Positions 13,362-24,451 of a DNA stretch of 64,000 nucleotides are shown piece after piece. The notes under the pieces are model-generated. The model was not told the origin of the DNA and made no database searches. It saw only the letters and a program-made list of their open reading frames with translations. Source of the stretch: Seiridium cupressi. Its lineage: Eukaryota > Ascomycota > Sordariomycetes > Amphisphaeriales > Sporocadaceae. The stretch spans positions 620,001 through 684,000 of the forward strand of contig JARVKI010000009.1 in NCBI GenBank assembly GCA_036674765.1. Reading direction: 5' to 3'. Both the position numbers and the translations under genes were made by a program. Position 1 is the first letter of the stretch. Every line of letters starts with the position of its first letter.

Positions 13362-13367
13362 TGATAG
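13362..13367 (+). promoter_or_regulatory. GATA-factor site (HGATAR) upstream of allantoicase
   Basis: TGATAG fits HGATAR, the site of AreA/NIT2-type nitrogen GATA activators. It lies 36 bp beyond the UaY-type element and ~270 bp from the allantoicase ATG. A single GATA site is a weak signal alone but sits where nitrogen control of a purine-catabolic gene is expected. Confidence 0.4.
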
Positions 13368-14160
13368 ACAGCTCAAGCGAACGTTTGAAATGGCTTGACA
13401 AAATCCCACATACCCGTTGGAACTCCAAGATCCAGCCAATGATTAGCGACTTACAAGAGCCGTACAGAAGCTGACATTGATGGAGATTCCCAGAGACGCA
13501 TATAAAGGAACACAAATCGCCAATGAACAAAAGCACCCACCCACCTGCACGATGCTGTATTATATGCTCTCCCGAGACGCAATGATGAAATGGTGTGTAT
13601 CGAATGCCCAAAGCAGTAACGTACAGTGCCATATGCAGTACCCTGCTACTTGTAGTACCTGCTACAAGATGAGCAGAAACTCTGTGCTCTCATCCCGACA
13701 GCAGGATAGTCGCGCGACAGCCATGGATATTCATACGAGCTTCTTCTCCGGGGGTTTCCAAGGCATCCCCGCAAATGGGGGTTGGTAAGAGGTCGGGGCT
13801 GATGAATAGCGGTGCTCCGATTCGCCCGAGCTCCAATAAGTCGGCCCCCCACTACAGCAATAATGAATCAATGATGCATGGCCGTTTCCTCATGTTCCTC
13901 AGTGATGGCGTTTTTGAGGGCTGCCTTCCGAATCCCCCAATCGATTGCCCGCCGTGCTGATGAAGCTCGGACTAGGGGCGCATGTAGGGGTCATAAAAGC
14001 AGGTCCGTAAGCTGATTGTGCTGCCTCAGTCGTGTACAAACTTCCCAAAGTACCGCTTCCAGTCAGAATCCAAATCCCAACCCAGCCCGCCAGCTCAATT
14101 TCCAAGAAACTCTATCGCAATCTCCCGCGCACATACAAGCAGGAAGCAATTTGGCCCAAC

Positions 14161-15113
14161 ATGGCGAGTGCAACGGGTATCCCCACCGACCCCGTGGACC
14201 GCGAAAGCACCGGAGCAGACGACATGGAGCCTCTACTCGGCCGTCCGGGTGATGCCTCTCAAAGGGACAATGCTCCCATCGCGAAAAACCTCATTATTGG
14301 TAAGCAAGTCTCAGCTCTTTGTTTTCTCCCAGATATAGCCGAGATTGCTTCCTCTCCGAACTGCGACCCAGTCGGTGTATTACTCCGCACCGAATCTTCC
14401 GGACGGACCCTTCGTCAGCTTGTTTTGAACACACCTCTACTTCCTGTCCTTCCGTGCAGCTGAATCCTCTCGCAACACCATCCGTGGCAATGCCAAAGCT
14501 CATCTATTCGTCAGGGACGGGCATCATTGCCGAGGGCGCATCCCTCCTTCTCGTCGCCTCGGTATGGGCCGCCGTCTTCCTCCACGGGTCGGCCATGCTC
14601 TTCACGGTGCACCCTCTCGCGCAATCGCTCGGCATGCTTGTGCTCGTACAATCGATCCTGATCCTTCAGCCCACACACACCGGGCAGCAGAAGGTAGTCG
14701 GGCAGAAGATCCACGCCGGCCTCAACATGCTTGCCATCGTCATCCTTGGCGTCGGCGTCATCTCCATCGAAGTTAATAAGATCAGGGATAATGGCAAACA
14801 CTTCAAGTCCGTCCACGGCTATCTGGGCGTCATTGCCTCGTTCTGGCTCCTTTTCCAGTACCTGATGGGCCTCACCATGTACGCGACACCGAAGCTGTAC
14901 GGAAGCGAGGCCAGGGCCAAGAGCATCTGGAAGTACCACCGTATCAGTGGATATGTGCTCTTTCTGTTCCTGCAGGCGACGGTCATTAGTGCAACCCAGA
15001 CGGACTACAACATCAACGTCCTGGGACTGAAGCTCTGGGCTTTCATCTTGATCAGTGTATTGATCATTGTTGGAGTCTACCCTAGGATCAAGAAGCAGAA
15101 ACTAGGGCTTTAG
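14161..15113 (+). CDS. Cytochrome b561-domain membrane protein
   Basis: Exon 1 is 14161-14299 and exon 2 is 14515-15113, joined across a 215-bp intron (GTAAGC ... TCAG) to give 245 aa. The join NLII-GTGIIAEG keeps the frame; a second acceptor at 14418 is also in frame and would add 32 residues. After a ~40-residue polar, Asp-rich N-terminus come about six hydrophobic helices. Four histidines (79, 113, 147, 188, in TVHP, KIHAG, SVHGY and KYHRI) have the spacing of the two heme b pairs in cytochrome b561 proteins, which carry electrons across endomembranes or the plasma membrane, often from ascorbate or to ferric iron. No DOMON or reductase domain is fused. The partner and membrane are not shown by the sequence. 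Confidence 0.88.
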
Positions 15114-15690
15114 GGGTCAAGCTTGGCATAATGGAAGCCATTCTATGCAGAGCTTAGAAAGACATGATTGCTGCGGCTTAAAGTTAGTATAAGAATTAAG
15201 GGTAGCGCTTTTCCTTTGGATTGTGTGCTGTACAGTGCAAATCCTTCATGTTGGGCATGGCTGCCGCGATTATCGAATAGGACTTAGTATCAAGGACTGG
15301 CAGCTTACATGGGGACCTATTGTACAGTAGGCAAATTCATCCGTACAAGGGAATACATCCTTGTGGTTGATTACTGAGATCAATATGGGTCACAGCAGAC
15401 ACATGCATAATCAACGGGCTGCCGTCTATAAACGACGAGGAGAAAGTGAACAATGGCGAGTAGAGGGGTCTAGCCACGGCGCTGCTCAGGCTATCGTCTA
15501 TTGTGCTTAGTCTTGAGCACGCAAATATGACAAGAAGAGATTCAATAGTAATGACCATTAATTGATGAACTGCTTGCATCGAGCATGAGTAGCAAATGGC
15601 AAACTCCCTATTACAACCGTGACAACACCTTGTTGCCACGAGTCCCCGCTCTGATGACACTCAATTTGTGACTCCCACAACCAAGCCACC
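15114..15690. other. Convergent 3' flanks
   Basis: These 577 bp separate the stops of the cytochrome b561 gene (+) and the M13 gene (-). The stretch is presumably shared 3' UTR/termination sequence; no ORF is supported. Confidence 0.5.
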
Positions 15691-18108
15691 TCACCACAAC
15701 TCGCATGTAGGAGTCTTGACCGGGCACGAGAAAGCTCTGCGGAATGCTTCCGAATTTGCTGTTGTCCCTAGGATGCGGAACCGTGGAGGTGCGTTGTCTT
15801 CACGGATACGCATATCAGCTGTCTCTCTTCCCTCCTTGCTGCACCACACTGCTTCAATGTCAGTCTCATCATATCCATGTCAACGGTAGTTCATACAAAG
15901 GCGGCACTCACTTTGGCCCCAGGCAATGAAAAAGAGCTGGTCATGTGTGAAATGCTCCAAGCCTGGTAGATCGAAATTGTCGGCCGCGTGCGAGCTTCTC
16001 TTCCAGGCCTCGAAAGCAATTGTAAGACCCGCCGCGTCAGCAATGTTACCGTCAGCTGTGTTCGGCCTCACGTGGAGCAATGCGCCGTGAGGTCCCCTAA
16101 GGGCAAACTTGGAGTACTGTTGTTTGAAGCAGTCTTTAAGTTTTGACAAATTGGTCGCTGTTTGATTGGAAAATATTTCCGAAGGGTCGCCAGATTCATT
16201 ATAGTACCGTCCTCGGTTGTCAAAAGCATGGGCCATTTCATGACCAGCCAACGCGCCGAAAGCCCCGTAATTGCAATAGGAAGGCAGGTCGGCATGGAGA
16301 AAAGGGGGTTGCATAATACTCGCAGGCAAGACAACTTCGTTGCCAATATAGCTGTAGTGCGAATAGGCTCTGGTTGTCGAAAGTGGCCATTGCTCACGGA
16401 ATGAGGGTCTATTGAGTGATGACCAGGCTTTGTCGATCTTGAACTCATTGTACGAGAGAGCGTTACTGAAGTAGGAGTCTGTGAGGTTGAGTCCTTTGTA
16501 GTAGGCCCCCAGAGCGCTCGGATCCGTAATATTCGGGTTTTCAGTAGGATATTGAATCTCCATCTCCATGAGGTTGAGCTTACTGATGGCTTTGCCCCTG
16601 TCTGCAACATTTATCGAGTTTATGCGACGGATATGAGAAGAAAATTGTTGCTTGACTGCAGTGGTGATCGCTTGACCGATCTCCTTCTCATTTCCAGAGA
16701 AAGCCCATTCGAGGAAAAATCGACTGAGAATCCGACCCACTTGCCGTTCGACTACATCAAGGCAAAACAACTCGCGGTTTTGCTTTTCGACTGCTGGTTT
16801 GTTCCCAGGCAGGGTTTCCAGGAATCGAGAAATCGGCTCCACCTCTTTGCCATCTACGAAACTGTAATAGGTCATGATGACTCTCCAGGTCAAGTAGGCT
16901 TCAATGGCGGATGTTCTAGTGTTTGCCAGTATCTTCGAAATGGCGGATAGATACAATGGGTTCTCGAGCTGCAACTGTATTGTATCTTGTCTGGCTCCCC
17001 GGGGAGCCAGATCCTCCACTACTTGACCCAGCTGAAGTGCTGCTCCCAATCCCTTCAGTCTGCCCACTTCTTGAACGAGGGTATTTGCCTGGAGCTTTTA
17101 GCGAACAAAGTGAAGAAAGGAGCGAATGAAGCAATGATGACTGACCGGAAGGCTCCAGCTTTCATGAATAGTAGCCCCACCTGACCTCAGAATATCTGTT
17201 TCCAACTTAACGACAGCGTGCGACAAGAGACCTGATTCTTGAGCGCGTGAACCTGGAAGTAGTTTGTTGAATACTTTCTCAATTGTTGATCGATACCTCT
17301 CCATGGCGTCTGGATCGGTATATGCCAGCTTGTCAAGTGTCAGGCCTGCAGATCGGGCTTGGATATATTTGGCCTTCTTTTGAATACGTTAGATAGGGCC
17401 ACAAGGACAGATTCAAGTAGTTACCTCGTCGTGTGGGTCAATCCCGAGCTGCAACTGCTCAAAAGTACTGACGCCCAGTCGTTCTAGGACGAGAATTGTT
17501 TTGCTGAGGCCAGGAACGCTGTGTGGACTGTTCCCGCCGTTGACATCATGCTTGTTTCGAATATCGAACGACTTTGTCACATGCTCGACTAAGCTCACGA
17601 GCGGTTGGACGCCCAGCTTTTGGATGGCCGTTTCGTTCAAGCAAGCGTTGTATGCATCCTGCATCATGTTGAAGTTGGCTCTATCTGCAGCTAAGGCTTC
17701 GTTACCCAGTTTCATCGGTGAGTAGGCGGAATGCTTGTGGTTGTCAGTCTTTCGCCAAATTTATGGGGTGCAAAGAGAACGAGGTGAAAGCAAGGTCAGT
17801 GAAGACGAACATTACTGTCAGATGGATAATCCCATGAGAGTCCATCCAATGAAGTCGCATTGTTGAAGTCAGATGTAATATCAAAAGCGGAAAATGGGGG
17901 CTTATGCTGAGCAAGGCCATACCGCTCGTCGAAGCCACCGCAAACAAACCAATCGAAATTCGTGCATGGATCAATGTTTGTATGGTTCTGTGCTAGGTTG
18001 GCTTCTGGCCATCAGTATGCATTCACCGACTTGTGCTTTTGACCCACAGAGTATTTCCGCCGCTGCCGTCATGCAGCCACTACTTGACAGGCACACGGAG
18101 TTGTTCAT
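15691..18108 (-). CDS. M13 (neprilysin-like) family protein, probably catalytically inactive
   Basis: A six-exon model (18108-18031, 17987-17811, 17733-17425, 17376-17146, 17088-15912, 15848-15691) gives 709 aa, a normal M13 length. Family landmarks run in order: N-terminal CTNFDWFVCGGF, DAYNACLNE, GALAGHEMAHAFDNRGR with the HExxH motif at about residue 548, NIAD, and the C-terminal FSCPVKTPTCELW. M13 enzymes are zinc endopeptidases of the surface or exterior. Here the third zinc ligand (Glu of ENIAD) is Gly612, the transition-state His of DxHSP is Asn676, and the substrate-binding NAYY motif reads YSHY, so activity is doubtful. The acceptor and stop after the GTGAGT intron are clear. The 5' end is uncertain: intron 1 (43 bp) has a weak GTCGGT donor, and the model lacks a signal sequence, although a hydrophobic stretch lies just upstream in another frame. 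Confidence 0.82.
16990..17011. repeat. 22-bp perfect palindrome inside M13 exon 5
   Basis: The arm TCTGGCTCCCC is followed directly by its exact reverse complement with no spacer. It lies within the coding sequence for the residues DLAPRGAR on the minus strand. It could form a cruciform or mark a binding site, or be coincidental. Confidence 0.6.
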
Positions 18109-19451
18109 CGTGAAGCAACCCCTTTGCAGGTGGGACACGACAATACCGATCTGCGCCGGCGAATATCAATGCCGATGATAGGGATCCAAGAAACTTGATT
18201 ATTGACGCAGACAGGATTAATGATACGTGTGGAAATGACAACGTCAATGTCCTCGCAAGGAAGGTATTGTGTATGTGTAAGGAACGTGTGTTTTGAAACC
18301 AAAAGATATTTGGAAATCCATAGGCTCTACGTTCAGTGCTTGGCCTCGGAAGCCAAAACAAGGGCCGACGTCATTACATATCAATCTGTGAGTAGCGGCT
18401 TCCGCTCGCTGATCGGGTTCTAAGTCAAGTGTATATACCTACCTACGTAAGTAAGCACGATCCATTTGTGCGAAGTGGCATTTCACTGCCTAACCTGCAA
18501 TTGCAACCCTCCTTCTCTGCAGCAAGAAGCGAAAGAGCGCCTAGCTCAGAATGTGCAAGAATTCACTTGACCACCAGACCGGGGAAACTACTTCTAGACA
18601 GGCTTGTGATCGGATATTCAGACAGCACTCTTCTTTCCCAGAAATGAGCAGAGTGGTACTAGACGTAGATGATAAACCCCACCCCGGAACCCAGCACTTG
18701 TGAAGGACGTCTCTACCATGTGTTCAGAATCAACACCAATTTCGGTATTATATCTTCATCTCGCTCTTGATTGTCAACATCAAGTGATGTCACAAGTACC
18801 AGCTCATTTGTACCACATTTCTGCATGCATTCAATATCCCGTTGATGCAAACGATGCCTGCTTGTAAGTCATCGTCGTGTGCGACAAGAGAAAGTGATAT
18901 TGCGACGTAAAATCACATAAAAACGTTGTCAGGCTATATGATATTCAACATTGGGTACAATGTAGCAAGGATAGAGTTGGCGGCCGTTATGTTGCTTTGG
19001 TTACCAGGAAAGCAGTATAATTCCGTAGCGTGGCTTGGCGCTTTGAAGTCACGTAAAACACAGCCTCTTCCCCGAAAGAGCTGAACACAGTGCAAGTGTG
19101 TCAGTACAAGAAAACACTGTATACATGAGGGCCTCAAAGGCCCAATGGGCATCCATATAAAGCTAAGCACAATCTTAGCCTTTCTAGGACCACAATAGGG
19201 ATGGTCAGGGTTGTGACTTCAACACAGTGTGTTCGCCCGAGGTGGCTTAGTTGCAATACTGTGGGCGGAGTTTAAGCGCTGGATCACGCCTATCGAGGTG
19301 CGGCTGATACGCCCGGTTTGTTAGGAAACACATTCATATACCTGCCAATACATAAGTCTCCCTAGCCTTGTCTACCAGGTCGGTTATCCCTCACACCAGC
19401 TTCCCGGTCCAATGCCTAGCTGATTATCAGAGGAGCTCGGGTGGCTGTTCG
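18109..19451. other. Divergent intergenic region, M13 gene / transcription factor
   Basis: Next to the M13 start a hydrophobic signal-like stretch is encoded on the minus strand at about 18225-18152 (SLILSASIIKFLGSL...), not in frame with the M13 model. The rest, up to the transcription-factor ATG at 19452, shows no supportable ORF. Confidence 0.5.
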
Positions 19452-21691
19452 ATGACTTCTAAACCTACCACCGCAATCGGAGACGTCGCAACGACATCGT
19501 AAGTGCAAAACGGACAATGTCATCTCAGAACCTAAGCTAATTTGACAACTTGCCTTAGTTGCGAAAGATGCCGACGGAGAAAGGCGAGCCACTCCATTCA
19601 ACTGGCGGCATCAGATGTTTATTAACCTTTTGGGGCAGATCAAGTGTGACCGACAGCAGCCGTGTGCAGCATGCGATAAGGCGGGGACAACTTGTGTGCT
19701 CGCAGGATCCGGAGAGAAACAAAGGTCAGTGAGTGTAATCGATTGATGGGAACACGGGCTGAAACTGTATCGTCAGACCTGTACCGAAAAGCTATGTCCA
19801 GGCTCTAGAACGCAGTGTAACCTCTCTGGAATTTTTTATCCAACAGCTGTACGATGCAGACCATGCAAAAAGGGATGAGATGCTCGCAGGCTATGTATGT
19901 AAGGCCGACAAGCCTAAAGACGCCAGCCCACCAGCAGATGGAAAGCCTGATGTCACGGCCGATCTTGAGCTCGCACTGGCGAGAGCCCGGGCTGGCCATT
20001 TGAGAAAGCTTAGGGTTGGGAGCACGTCGCAATTCTTCGGAGGCACTAGTCTATTCCAGATTTATGCTGGAGATGACCCTCCATCAGGGCCCCCGAGCAA
20101 CAGCGTGAACGGGCCTGAAGTGTCATCGTTCGGACAGAATGACGGATTATCTCCCTCATCAGTCTCAGACCCGGGACAATTTCCCTATTCGGCCCATGAC
20201 GATATGTGCCAGACTCTGATGGCACAGTTTTTCAGGGAACAATACCCCTATTCAATGTGTGTATATCGTGAATTCTTTCTCCGCGATTACGATATTGGCA
20301 TTGGAAGATATTATTCCGAGGTTCTCCTTTTTGCCATATGCTCCATCGGCGCACTTGCGTCAGCAGATGCCTCGATGCTCGCAATATCCGAAGTATTTGC
20401 CAGCCAAGCAGAGTTCGTGGTCTACACATCACTAGATAAGCCAGATTTGACACTTCTTCAAGCCATGATTCTGCTTGGGTATCGGTTTACTGGCCACGGG
20501 AAAGCATCTAAGGGGTGGCTTTTCTGCGGCATGGCCTTTCGACTCGCACACGAGATGGGACTTCACCTTGACCCCAATAACTGGCACGGACCTTCAGAGC
20601 CAGTTCTTGACCGGGACCGTGAGATCCTACGGAGGGTATACTGGGCTGCTTTCAACGCGGACAAGCAAGTGAGCCTCTATTTTGGCCGCCCGCCTGCCCT
20701 GTATCCACATGAGTCCGATGTACGAAACTCGATACGAATCCCGTATCCTGAGGATTGGCAAGGTCTCCTCGAAACATACATTGCGAAGAACACGTCAATT
20801 ACTGCCTTTGAGGATGGCATTGCATTATCTGGAAGCTTCATCTATCGTACGGAACTGTACAAAATCGTTCATACTATGATTACCGATCTTTTCGAGAACC
20901 GACGGCAAAATGCTGATAGCGCTGTGTTGGCTGCGACGGCGCAGCGAATCCACGTCTCTCTACACAAATGGATGGCGACACTGCCTAGTAAGCTCTATTG
21001 GAACCAGTGGAGTAGTGGCCAAGTTCAACCTTTCGTGCTTCATTTACAGTAAGTGTGATTTCTTATCGAGCCGGGCAAGAGTTGACCTTCTACTAGCATG
21101 ATATTTCATACAGCCATGATAATATTGCACCGACCACCGCGCCATCTATTCAGCAAACCAGGGATTGCTGAAAGTGAAGATGTTGAGATATGCTATGAAT
21201 CACTGCAGGCTATGCTGCGACTGATGAAGACGTACTCACGATACTACAAGCACTCGGCTCTTCCACTTGATTTCGTGCACACCCTTTCGGTCACAGCAGG
21301 GACTATACTCATGAAAAGATACCTCGAGAACGCATCCAAGGAGGACGCCGGCATATCTAGAGCGATGGATGTGGTGCTAGATGCGATGGATGGTATCAAA
21401 TACACTTGGCCCTGCATAGTCGAGATAAGAGAGAGCGTTTCCAAAGCCATGGAGTCCCAGCCTGCAGATCAACAAGGACAACAAGGGCGTGACCCTGTCC
21501 TTGATTTCGGGTTCCTGGGAGATTTTGGCGCTGGAATTGACTCGGCTATGGGCGCCAACGGTTCAGATCCTACAATCTCCGATGCCGATATAGGGCTCTT
21601 GTTGAACGATGGATTCACAACGGGTCAGTTTTCATTTGATGATGTTCTTCCTGGACAAATATTGGGCAGCGATGGTTCCTTTTCGCATTGA
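19452..21691 (+). CDS. Zn2Cys6 fungal transcription factor
   Basis: Five exons (19452-19498, 19559-19583, 19639-19724, 19777-21048, 21097-21691) give 674 aa. The zinc cluster spans Cys17-Cys43 as C-x2-C-x6-C-x5-C-x2-C-x6-C (CERCRRRKIKCD ... PCAACDKAGTTC), followed by a linker and a short coiled region (SYVQALERSVTSLEFFIQQL). Residues ~200-500 match the fungal-specific transcription factor middle domain (GHGKASKGWLFCGMAFRLAHEMGLH, and RRVYWAAFNADKQVSLYFGRPPAL split across that region). Intron 2 (19584-19638) begins GC rather than GT and cuts the cluster between RRRK and IKCD; without its removal a stop follows within 12 codons. Intron 4 (21049-21096) joins HL to HMIFHTAMIILHRP, a normal family block. 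The target genes are unknown; the gene is convergent with the DUF1445 gene. Confidence 0.9.
19584..19638 (+). other. GC-AG intron in zinc-cluster codons
   Basis: This 55-bp interval runs from AAG|GCGAGC to GGGGCAG|ATC with an ATTAAC branch-like motif. No GT donor exists that restores the frame. Removal gives a textbook Zn2Cys6 motif, so a non-canonical GC donor is the simplest reading. Confidence 0.8.
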
Positions 21692-21929
21692 CCGATGTGT
21701 CTTGGGGATGCATGACAGACGATGGACAACGAAATTCGTAGAATAGCACGTTCATTTGGATTTGGTTTTCTTGGTCACGATATGTATTTAGGACGAGCGT
21801 GAATTAGTCATGGTTGCGCATCTCAATAGCAAATGGTATCTTGAGCTTCTTGAACCAGAAAGTTATCAAATAATGTCAAAAATGTCCTATAATAACAACC
21901 GAGAAAGTAGATCTGGGTTTAAAACGCGT

Positions 21930-23030
21930 CTACTCATAAGCAGTCCGAACAACATCTTCATCCCGGCTATCAATGACTAACATATACCCGGGTGCATGAG
22001 CCATCACCGTCCCCTCAATGCTACCATCAGCCCGCATGACCGCCTCCTGAGGCGTGACACCACACCCCCAAAACACCGGAACTTCCTCCTCGCTACCAAA
22101 CACTTCGCCCAATGGCCTGCCATCAGTGGTGAACGGTGCGTCGCCCCACTGTACCTGATCAATGCTTTCAATTCCCAGTTGCTTGAGTGCATCCCAGCCC
22201 CACGCGATGGGCTCCCCATGGGTTGCATTGTACCCTCGCGTAATCTCACGAACTTTATCGATGCATCGAGCAGGGAATGGCCGCATGGAGACTACGTAAG
22301 TTCCGCCCGTGAAGACGCCGGCCGGACACAGCGGGATCTTCGTCCGGTACACTAAAACACCTGGTTTTAGCTATTGCTTCTTCGAGTGTGCTTGGCGAAT
22401 CATCCGGAGGCGAAGCTCATGTTTCAAGAGCAGGATGCTCAAACATCAAGTAACTGCTGCTAAAGGAAGGTAACGCGGGCACGAAATTAACACCGGAAGT
22501 TGCTTACTGGGCACATTTCTGCTCATCACGGTATGGCGCGGCGGCAGGCCGGCGGCCGTCAGGGCAGACTCGAAACTCAGACTACAGCCTATCAAGAAGG
22601 CGACGTGGTCCGAAGTCCACTCCTTTTCAATATCTAGAACGTGGGATTTGATGACTTTCGAGTCACGATAGACTAGATATCGAGGCACGTCGTGCCGAAG
22701 ATCCACGTCGGTAGCTACGGCGGACCCGGGGATGTGGGATTTGAGCTTGGCGTACGAGCCGGGAGTTGACGACTCCGCGATCAGAGGGCACGGGACCGGG
22801 TTCCGGGCACAGAGGAGGCGAAAGTCGGAGGCATACCGGGAAGGTAGGATTAGGAGGTTCGCTTGCAGGTAGCCTGGTGCGAAACCGGACGTGGGTATCG
22901 TGAGATTGTTGACGCGGCATGCTAGGCGGACACCTCGAGCCGTTGTGAACGAGTCTGGAGAGACTTGTGTCTCGGGGTTTCGGTGGCCCTCTAACGAGGA
23001 AGACAAGGGCTCTGTGACGACCGTTGCCAT
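21930..23030 (-). CDS. DUF1445 family protein (putative hydro-lyase / D-glutamate cyclase-like)
   Basis: Exon 1 is 23030-22508 and exon 2 is 22351-21930, joined across a 156-bp intron (GTAAGC donor, TAGCTAAAA branch, TTTTAG acceptor) to give 314 aa. Family blocks are present: VRLACR near the N-terminus, FAPGYLQANLLILP, DVPRYLVYRD, DHVAFLIGCSLSFE, RNVPMYRTKIPLCPAG (spanning the splice), VVSMRP and a final VFWGCGVTPQ....APGYMLVID. Bacterial members are annotated as putative hydro-lyases, and the related domain in vertebrate DGLUCY is a D-glutamate cyclase. The substrate in fungi is not established. The exon 1 start (MATVVTEP) is the only ATG before the conserved region. Confidence 0.9.
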
Positions 23031-24289
23031 GATGTGGTGCAAATTGAGCGTGGTCAAGGCTGTGAAGATTAGAGTGTACTCTCAAAAGGTCAATTACATG
23101 CCAAGGGCATTGTATATCGTGGATGTTATTTCTCTTATAAGATAAAGGTATATTGCCAAGGCCATATCATACCATCTGGGCGATGCTCACACGGAGGCGG
23201 AGCGCCGCTTGAGCTCGTGCAGCTGAAAGAAACGGGGACGGAACTCCGATACTCGCCCGGCCGATACAGCACCTCTTGAAGATACTTATCCGGCAACCAA
23301 TAATACTATTACATGCCGGTCTTTAAGAGGTGTTAGACCTACGTAGGATTGATCACCATTTGCTCACATGTCGTGTCAACATCTAAATAACACAACCAGG
23401 CAGGAAATTAGATTGTCTCGTTTCGCGCAATTAGTACTCCTAGTGCTAAGAAGGCCCTGTTAAGCTTATCTATTTGCGCTGCGAAACGACCGAAGGTTCA
23501 GGCTGGACACGAGGACTAACTAATAAATGATTATGCGCAGCCATTGACAACGCTCGTAGCCCGTCGGAGGTTGATCAAGCTAACCGCAAGCCCAACAACT
23601 TCCGCTTTCAATAGGTCGTCGGGCTTGTATTCTAGGGTCTTAAGCTTGAGAAAATGGTGGATGTACGTCATTATGTATTGTTGTCACACTAATTCCAAAT
23701 TCTTGTTCTGACGAACATCGGTGGGTGATAATGGGCAGTTCACGATCCTCTTTTCCGAGTTTGATTGTAGAGTCTTGGGGATGGCGTGTTATTGAAGAAG
23801 ATCTTACTTGATTGTTTCCACGGGCAGGTTGATAGGAGCATTTGGAACTCTAATCCGTCAAGGAAATCCCGTGCGACGGTAAGCACAAACTCACAATAGA
23901 ACCTAATGGTCGACCTTCTCGCCTAAATCAGCTCACAGAGTTGAGCGATAAGTATTCCCCATGTGTCTGTGAGTTGCTGAGGCGAGTTGGGTGCACACAG
24001 GAGAGTCGCTACCCGGCCGAGGCGGTTTATGATGAGAAACTGGCGTCATGGATACCATCTTCCGTAAAATCCGCGACATTGAGGTGGTCGCAGTGTGAGT
24101 GACTACATTTAGTGTCATCAGAGCCGCAAGGCATTTGTGAGTGCCCAGTGACAGAATATGCGGTGAAGCGCAAGCTACTACTTTGTGCACAAGTTCTAAA
24201 CTAGAGCCATGTGCCTGATCACAGAACGACCGATCCCGAGATCTCGTAAGACACCCATGGTATAATTCATATAGTTTAATGAGGGAATA

Positions 24290-24451
24290 ATTTTTTTTAT
24301 TTTTTTTATTTTTTTTAATTTTTATTTTTTTTTAGCGGTCCAAAACGCTGTTCAAGTATGTTTTTTTCCCCCTTCGTCTCGCAAGTCGGGGTTTTTTATT
24401 TCTTTTATTAAATTTTTTTAAATTTTTTTTATTATTATTATATCTTTTTTT
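24290..24451. repeat. T-rich low-complexity block
   Basis: Runs of 7-10 T separated by single A or AA units repeat irregularly over ~160 bp, interrupted by two islands of ordinary sequence, the second being a C5 ... G4 element. It is probably a degenerate A/T microsatellite. Confidence 0.8.

Larger units (their letters stand above)
13092..14160. other. Divergent promoter region, allantoicase / cytochrome b561 protein
   Basis: About 1.07 kb lies between two divergently transcribed genes. The 300 bp next to allantoicase contain the UaY-type and GATA motifs listed separately. The part near 14000-14160 is CA-rich, ATG-poor leader sequence for the plus-strand gene. No ORF here looks real. Confidence 0.6.
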
